Assembly: GCF_022179305.1 (NCBI RefSeq)
Contig: NZ_BPQP01000016.1
Location: 1 to 64,000, forward strand
Source: Methylobacterium iners
Lineage (GTDB): Bacteria; Pseudomonadota; Alphaproteobacteria; Rhizobiales; Beijerinckiaceae
DNA: 64,000 bases
Direction: 5' to 3'
Positions 60,314-64,000 of the stretch are shown here, in pieces; position 1 is the stretch's first letter; each line of letters starts with the position of its first letter. The position numbers and the translations under genes are program-made. The notes beneath the pieces were generated by a model. That model was not told the DNA's origin. It worked only from the letters and a program-made list of their open reading frames with translations, and did not search any database.

Positions 60314-61534
60314 TCACTGCCCGACCGTGGGGCAGCCGCTCTCTTCCGCCTTGCCGAAGGCCTCGGCGCCGGGGATCGTGGCGAGCAGCTTGTAGTAGTC
60401 GTAGGCGCCCTTGCTCTCGGCCGGCTTCTTGACCTCGAACAGGTACATGTCGTGGATCATGCGGCCGTTCGGAAGGATGCTGCCGTTCTTGGCGAAGACG
60501 TCTTGGACCGGCGTCTCGCGCATCTTCTTAGCCACCGTCGCCGCGTCGTCGGTGCCCGCCGCCTGCACGGCCTTGAGGTAGTGTGTCACCGCCGAGTAGG
60601 TGCCGGTGTGGATCATGTTCGGCATCCGCTTGGTGCGCTCCTGGAAGCGCTTGCCGAAGGCGCGGGTCTCGTCGTTGAGGTCCCAGTACCAGCCCTCCGT
60701 CAGGGTCAGGCCCTGCGCCGCCTTGAGGCCGAGGCCGTGGACCTCGGCGAGCGTGAAGAGCAGGCCGGCGAGGCGCTGTCCGCCCTGGACGAGACCGAAC
60801 TCGGAGGCCTGCTTGATGGCGTTGGCGGTGTCGAGCCCGGCATTGGCGAGCCCGACCACCTTGGCGCCGGAGGCCTGGGCCTGGAGCAGGAAGGAGGAGA
60901 AGTCGGTGGTGCTCAAGGGATGGCGCACGGCGCCCTTCACCTCGCCGCCCTTCGACTTGAGGTACTTCGTGGTCTCGCTCTCGAGCGAGTAGCCGAAGGC
61001 GTAGTCCGCGGTGAGGAAGAACCAGGACTTGCCGCCCTGCTCCACCAGCGCGCCGCCGGTGCCGACCGCGAGCGCGCGGGTGTCGTAGACCCAGTGGAAG
61101 CCGTAGGGGCTGCACTGCTTGCCGGTGAGCTCGGTCGTCGCCGCGCCCGTTACGATGTCGATGCGCTTCTTCTCCTTGGAGATGCCCTGGACGGCCAGCG
61201 CCACCGAGGAGGTGGTCAGCTCCATGATCGCGTCGACCTTGTCGACGTCGTACCATTGCCGGGCGATCGAGGAGGCGATGTCGGGCTTGTTCTGGTGGTC
61301 GGCGGTGATGACCTCGACGGGAACGCCGTTCACCTTGCCGCCGAAATCCTCCACCGCCATGCGGGCGGCCTCGAAGGAGGAGCGCCCGCCGAACTCGGCA
61401 TAGACCCCGGACTGGTCGTTCAGGATGCCGATCTTGACGGTGCCGTCCGAGATCTGCTGTGCGGCGGCGGGTGCGGCCAGGGTCGCGGCGGCGAGCGTCG
61501 CAGCGCAGGCGAGCCCGACTTTGAACTGTCCCAT
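60314..61534 (-). CDS. Branched-chain-type periplasmic substrate-binding protein (LivJ-like)
   Basis: The 406-residue protein has a signal peptide (LACAATLAAATLAAPAAA), then a type I periplasmic binding fold: VKIGILNDQSGVYAEFGG, AADHQNKPDIASSIARQWYD-like region, GFHWVYDTRALA and a C-terminal KGAYDYYKLLATIPG. It binds the substrate for the LivMHFG transporter. The ligand is unknown; GWYWDLNDETRAF-like features suggest the branch used for short amides, urea or other solutes as well as amino acids. An ATG at 61534 follows GGAGGAACG. Confidence 0.93.
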   Translation of the reverse strand: MGQFKVGLACAATLAAATLAAPAAAQQISDGTVKIGILNDQSGVYAEFGGRSSFEAARMAVEDFGGKVNGVPVEVITADHQNKPDIASSIARQWYDVDKVDAIMELTTSSVALAVQGISKEKKRIDIVTGAATTELTGKQCSPYGFHWVYDTRALAVGTGGALVEQGGKSWFFLTADYAFGYSLESETTKYLKSKGGEVKGAVRHPLSTTDFSSFLLQAQASGAKVVGLANAGLDTANAIKQASEFGLVQGGQRLAGLLFTLAEVHGLGLKAAQGLTLTEGWYWDLNDETRAFGKRFQERTKRMPNMIHTGTYSAVTHYLKAVQAAGTDDAATVAKKMRETPVQDVFAKNGSILPNGRMIHDMYLFEVKKPAESKGAYDYYKLLATIPGAEAFGKAEESGCPTVGQ

Positions 61535-61712
61535 CTCGTTCCTCCGGTCGGGGCTCTGCCGGCCCTCTGATACTTGGTGCGGCCCGGTTCCGGGTCCGCG
61601 TGCTCGGGCGCGACCCGCGAGGGTCGCGCCGGTCCTTCTACGCCGAGAAGAAGGCATGACGCTACCATAGCTTAGGGCCAATTCCCTACGGCCCGAGCCA
61701 GGCTATCCGCAC

Positions 61713-63248
61713 TCAACTCATGGTCGGCATGGTGAACTCGGCGCCCAAGCCTGCACCGTCCGGCCAGCGCACGGTCGCGGCCTTCATGCGGGTGTAGAAC
61801 CGGACGCCCTCGGGGCCGTGCATGTGGTGGTCGCCGAACAGCGAGCGCTTCCAGCCGCCGAAGGAATGGAAGGCCATCGGCACCGGGATCGGCACGTTGA
61901 CGCCGACCATGCCGGCCTTGACCCGCGTCGTGAAGGTGCGCGCGGCACCGCCGTCGCGGGTGAAGATGGCGGTGCCGTTGCCGAATTCGTGCGCGTTCAC
62001 GAGGTCGAGCGCCTCGCCGAGGCTCGCCGAGCGCACGACCGAGAGGACCGGCCCGAAGATCTCTTCGCGGTAGATGCGCATCTCGGGGCGGACGTGGTCG
62101 AACAGCGAGCCGCCGATGTAGAAGCCGTTCTCGTAGCCCTGCAGGGTCAGGCCGCGGCCGTCTACGACGAGCTCGGCGCCCTCGCGCTCGCCGCTATCGA
62201 TGTAGGACGAGACCCGATCGAGATGGGCCCGCGTCACGAGGGGGCCCATCTCGGCCTCCGGATCGGTGCCGGGGCCGACCTTCAAGGCGCGGACCCGCGG
62301 CACCAGCCGCTCGACTAGGGCATCGGCCGTCTCACGGCCCACGGGGACGGCCACCGAGATCGCCATGCAGCGCTCGCCCGCAGAGCCGTAGGCCGCGCCC
62401 ATCAGGGCGTCGACGGCGCCATCGAGGTCGGCGTCAGGCATGATCACCATGTGGTTCTTGGCGCCGCCCAGCGCCTGGACCCGCTTGCCGACGGCCGTGC
62501 CGCGGCCGTGGATCGCCTCGGCGACCGGCGTCGAGCCCACGAAGGAGATTGCCTGGACCTCAGGGTGCTCGAGCAGCGCGTCGACCGCCGACTTGTCGCC
62601 GTGGATCACGTTGAAGACGCCGTCCGGCAGGCCGGCCTCCTTCAGGAGCAGCGCGAGCTCGACCGCCAGCGAGGGATCGCGCTCGGAGGGCTTCATCACG
62701 AAGGTGTTGCCGCAGACGAGCGCGACGGGGAACATCCACATCGGCACCATGGCCGGGAAGTTGAACGGCGAGATGCCCGCAACGACGCCCAGCGGCTCCC
62801 GCAGCGAGATCACGTCGACGCCCCGGCCGACCTGTTCGGAGACCTCGCCCTTGAGGAGCTGGGGCGCGCCGCAGGCAAACTCGACGACCTCGAGGCCCCG
62901 GATCATCTCACCGCGGGCGTCCGAGAGCACCTTGCCGTGCTCGGCGGTGATGATGGCGGCGAGGCGATCGATGTGGCGGTCGACGAGATCGCGGAAGCGG
63001 AACATGACCCGGGCCCGCACCTGCGCGGGCGTCGCTGCCCAGGACGGAAAGGCTTTTGCCGCGGCCTCGATCGCCGCCGCCGTCTCGTCTGGGGTCGCGA
63101 AGGGCACGTGGGCGGTGAGCGCTCCCGTCGCGGGATTGTGGACCGCGCCCCGGGCCTCGCCGCGACCCTCGACGCTCCGGCCGCCGATGAAATGCGGGAT
63201 GATCCGGGCGGCTTGCTCCGGGGCTTGCTGATGCGCGGCCAAGGCCAT
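61713..63248 (-). CDS. mmsA: CoA-acylating methylmalonate-semialdehyde dehydrogenase
   Basis: The 511-residue aldehyde dehydrogenase oxidises methylmalonate or malonate semialdehyde to propionyl- or acetyl-CoA, in valine, beta-alanine or inositol breakdown. Marks are [45 protein letters not shown] and the catalytic cysteine in [13 protein letters not shown]. The C-terminal [18 protein letters not shown] is typical. It is 22 bases downstream of the alcohol dehydrogenase gene, so they are one unit. Confidence 0.94.
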   Translation of the reverse strand: MALAAHQQAPEQAARIIPHFIGGRSVEGRGEARGAVHNPATGALTAHVPFATPDETAAAIEAAAKAFPSWAATPAQVRARVMFRFRDLVDRHIDRLAAIITAEHGKVLSDARGEMIRGLEVVEFACGAPQLLKGEVSEQVGRGVDVISLREPLGVVAGISPFNFPAMVPMWMFPVALVCGNTFVMKPSERDPSLAVELALLLKEAGLPDGVFNVIHGDKSAVDALLEHPEVQAISFVGSTPVAEAIHGRGTAVGKRVQALGGAKNHMVIMPDADLDGAVDALMGAAYGSAGERCMAISVAVPVGRETADALVERLVPRVRALKVGPGTDPEAEMGPLVTRAHLDRVSSYIDSGEREGAELVVDGRGLTLQGYENGFYIGGSLFDHVRPEMRIYREEIFGPVLSVVRSASLGEALDLVNAHEFGNGTAIFTRDGGAARTFTTRVKAGMVGVNVPIPVPMAFHSFGGWKRSLFGDHHMHGPEGVRFYTRMKAATVRWPDGAGLGAEFTMPTMS

Positions 63249-63270
63249 GGAAGAAATCCTTCTTGTGCGT

Positions 63271-64000
63271 TCAGGCCTGCCAAGCCTGTTCGTAGAGGGC
63301 CGCGATCTCCGCGGCCGAGGGAATGCGGGGATTGTTGGCCGGCGAGCCCGAGGCGAGCGCCTGCTCGGCCATGAGCGGGATCAGCCCCCGCCAGCGGCCC
63401 TCGTCGATGCCGTAGGCGCGCGGGCTCGGCACTTCGAGGTCGGCATTGAGCTGGCGCAGCTCGGCGAGCAGGCGCTCGACTGCCTCCTCGTCGGGCGTAG
63501 CTTCCGTCGCCAGGCCCATGGCCCGGGCGCAATCCGCGTAGCGGCCGGGTGCGGCGGTAGCCGAGAAGGCCGTCACCACCGGCAGCAGCATGGCGTTCGA
63601 GAGCCCGTGGGCGACGTGGAAATGCGCGCCGATCGGCCGGCTCATGCCGTGGACGAGGGCGACGCTCGCGTTCGAGAAGGCGATGCCGGCCTGGAGCGCG
63701 CCGAGCATCATCGCCTCGCGCGCCGCGCGGTTGCCCGGCTCCCGGACGGCAGCGCGCAGGTTCGGCGCGATCGCCCGCATGGCGGTGAGCGCGACGCCGT
63801 CCGAGAACGGGTTCGCGCGCCGCGAGACGTAGCCCTCGATCGCGTGGGTCAGGGCGTCGATGCCGGTATCGGCCGTGAGCCGCGCGGGCTTCGTCAGCGT
63901 CAGCTCGTAATCGACGATCGCGGCCACCGGCAGGTAGGCCTGCCCGATGCAGAGCATCTTCTCGTCGGTGGCCTCGTCGGTGACGATGGTGAAGCGGGTC
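63271..64000 (-). CDS. Iron-containing alcohol dehydrogenase, C-terminal part (cut by window edge)
   Basis: The frame stays open to the end of the window, leaving the last 243 or so residues. It is a group III (iron-dependent) alcohol dehydrogenase: [25 protein letters not shown] with a metal histidine, then [26 protein letters not shown] with the other metal ligands. It should interconvert a primary alcohol and aldehyde with NAD. Its product could feed the semialdehyde dehydrogenase next to it. The N-terminal NAD-binding domain is outside the window. Confidence 0.93.
   Translation of the reverse strand, partial: TRFTIVTDEATDEKMLCIGQAYLPVAAIVDYELTLTKPARLTADTGIDALTHAIEGYVSRRANPFSDGVALTAMRAIAPNLRAAVREPGNRAAREAMMLGALQAGIAFSNASVALVHGMSRPIGAHFHVAHGLSNAMLLPVVTAFSATAAPGRYADCARAMGLATEATPDEEAVERLLAELRQLNADLEVPSPRAYGIDEGRWRGLIPLMAEQALASGSPANNPRIPSAAEIAALYEQAWQA

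Overview
The window is a contiguous piece of a high-GC alphaproteobacterial chromosome. It most resembles Methylobacterium or Methylorubrum. The clues are very G/C-rich third codon positions, a C4-type 5-aminolevulinate synthase, a FYDLN-acid (TIGR02300) protein, the SecA/parvulin pair, a CP4-like class II EPSP synthase, an RTX protein with C-terminal NPDV/EGRDP repeats, and Rhizobiales-type intergenic palindromes. This is an inference from protein and repeat signatures; no search was possible. I see no prophage, transposase, CRISPR array or rRNA.

Layout. 1-5 kb: the end of a UDP-glucose dehydrogenase, a UbiC-like protein, tRNA-Ala(GGC), the FYDLN protein, aroA-cmk, and an exonuclease gene coupled to ligA. 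7-16 kb: msrQ, small secreted proteins, a Uma2 protein, an adenosine-kinase-like PfkB kinase, timA/secB (divergent), a HEAT-like protein, a DUF3429 protein, and mltA-smr. 15.8-17.5 kb: a chemoreceptor gene carrying two in-frame stop codons. 17.8-22.8 kb: secA with a GNAT gene, and a parvulin isomerase. 23-31.5 kb: an RTX protein, secreted hydrolase and MRJP-like proteins, and divergent mdoG/mdoH (osmoregulated periplasmic glucans). 31.7-34.1 kb: an OhrR-type MarR regulator followed by five related operator-like repeats, a frameshifted small secreted-protein gene, its intact paralogue, and a secreted HSL-type esterase. 34-44 kb: a transsulfuration enzyme, tspO, hemA, murA, and a TetR regulator divergent from a three-domain LplT/PlsC/acyl-ACP synthetase fusion. 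44-50.7 kb: DUF805, bioF, a GT-C-like membrane protein, bioA, a single-domain response regulator and a MarR regulator. 50.8-56.5 kb: a DMT transporter, ileS, lspA and glsA. 56.7-64 kb: a branched-chain-type ABC transporter (livMHFG and livJ), then mmsA and the end of an iron-dependent alcohol dehydrogenase gene, all on the minus strand.

Most of the window is housekeeping: cell wall (murA, mltA, lspA), protein export (secA, secB), aromatic amino acid, biotin and haem synthesis, and DNA ligation. The most unusual part is 32.1-34.1 kb. There a promoter/operator plus signal-peptide cassette appears to have been copied several times next to a thiol-based peroxide sensor, with one copy decayed and one operator apparently orphaned. 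Other points of interest are the doubly interrupted chemoreceptor, the tri-domain phospholipid-repair fusion with its inverted repeat, and four large intergenic palindromes.
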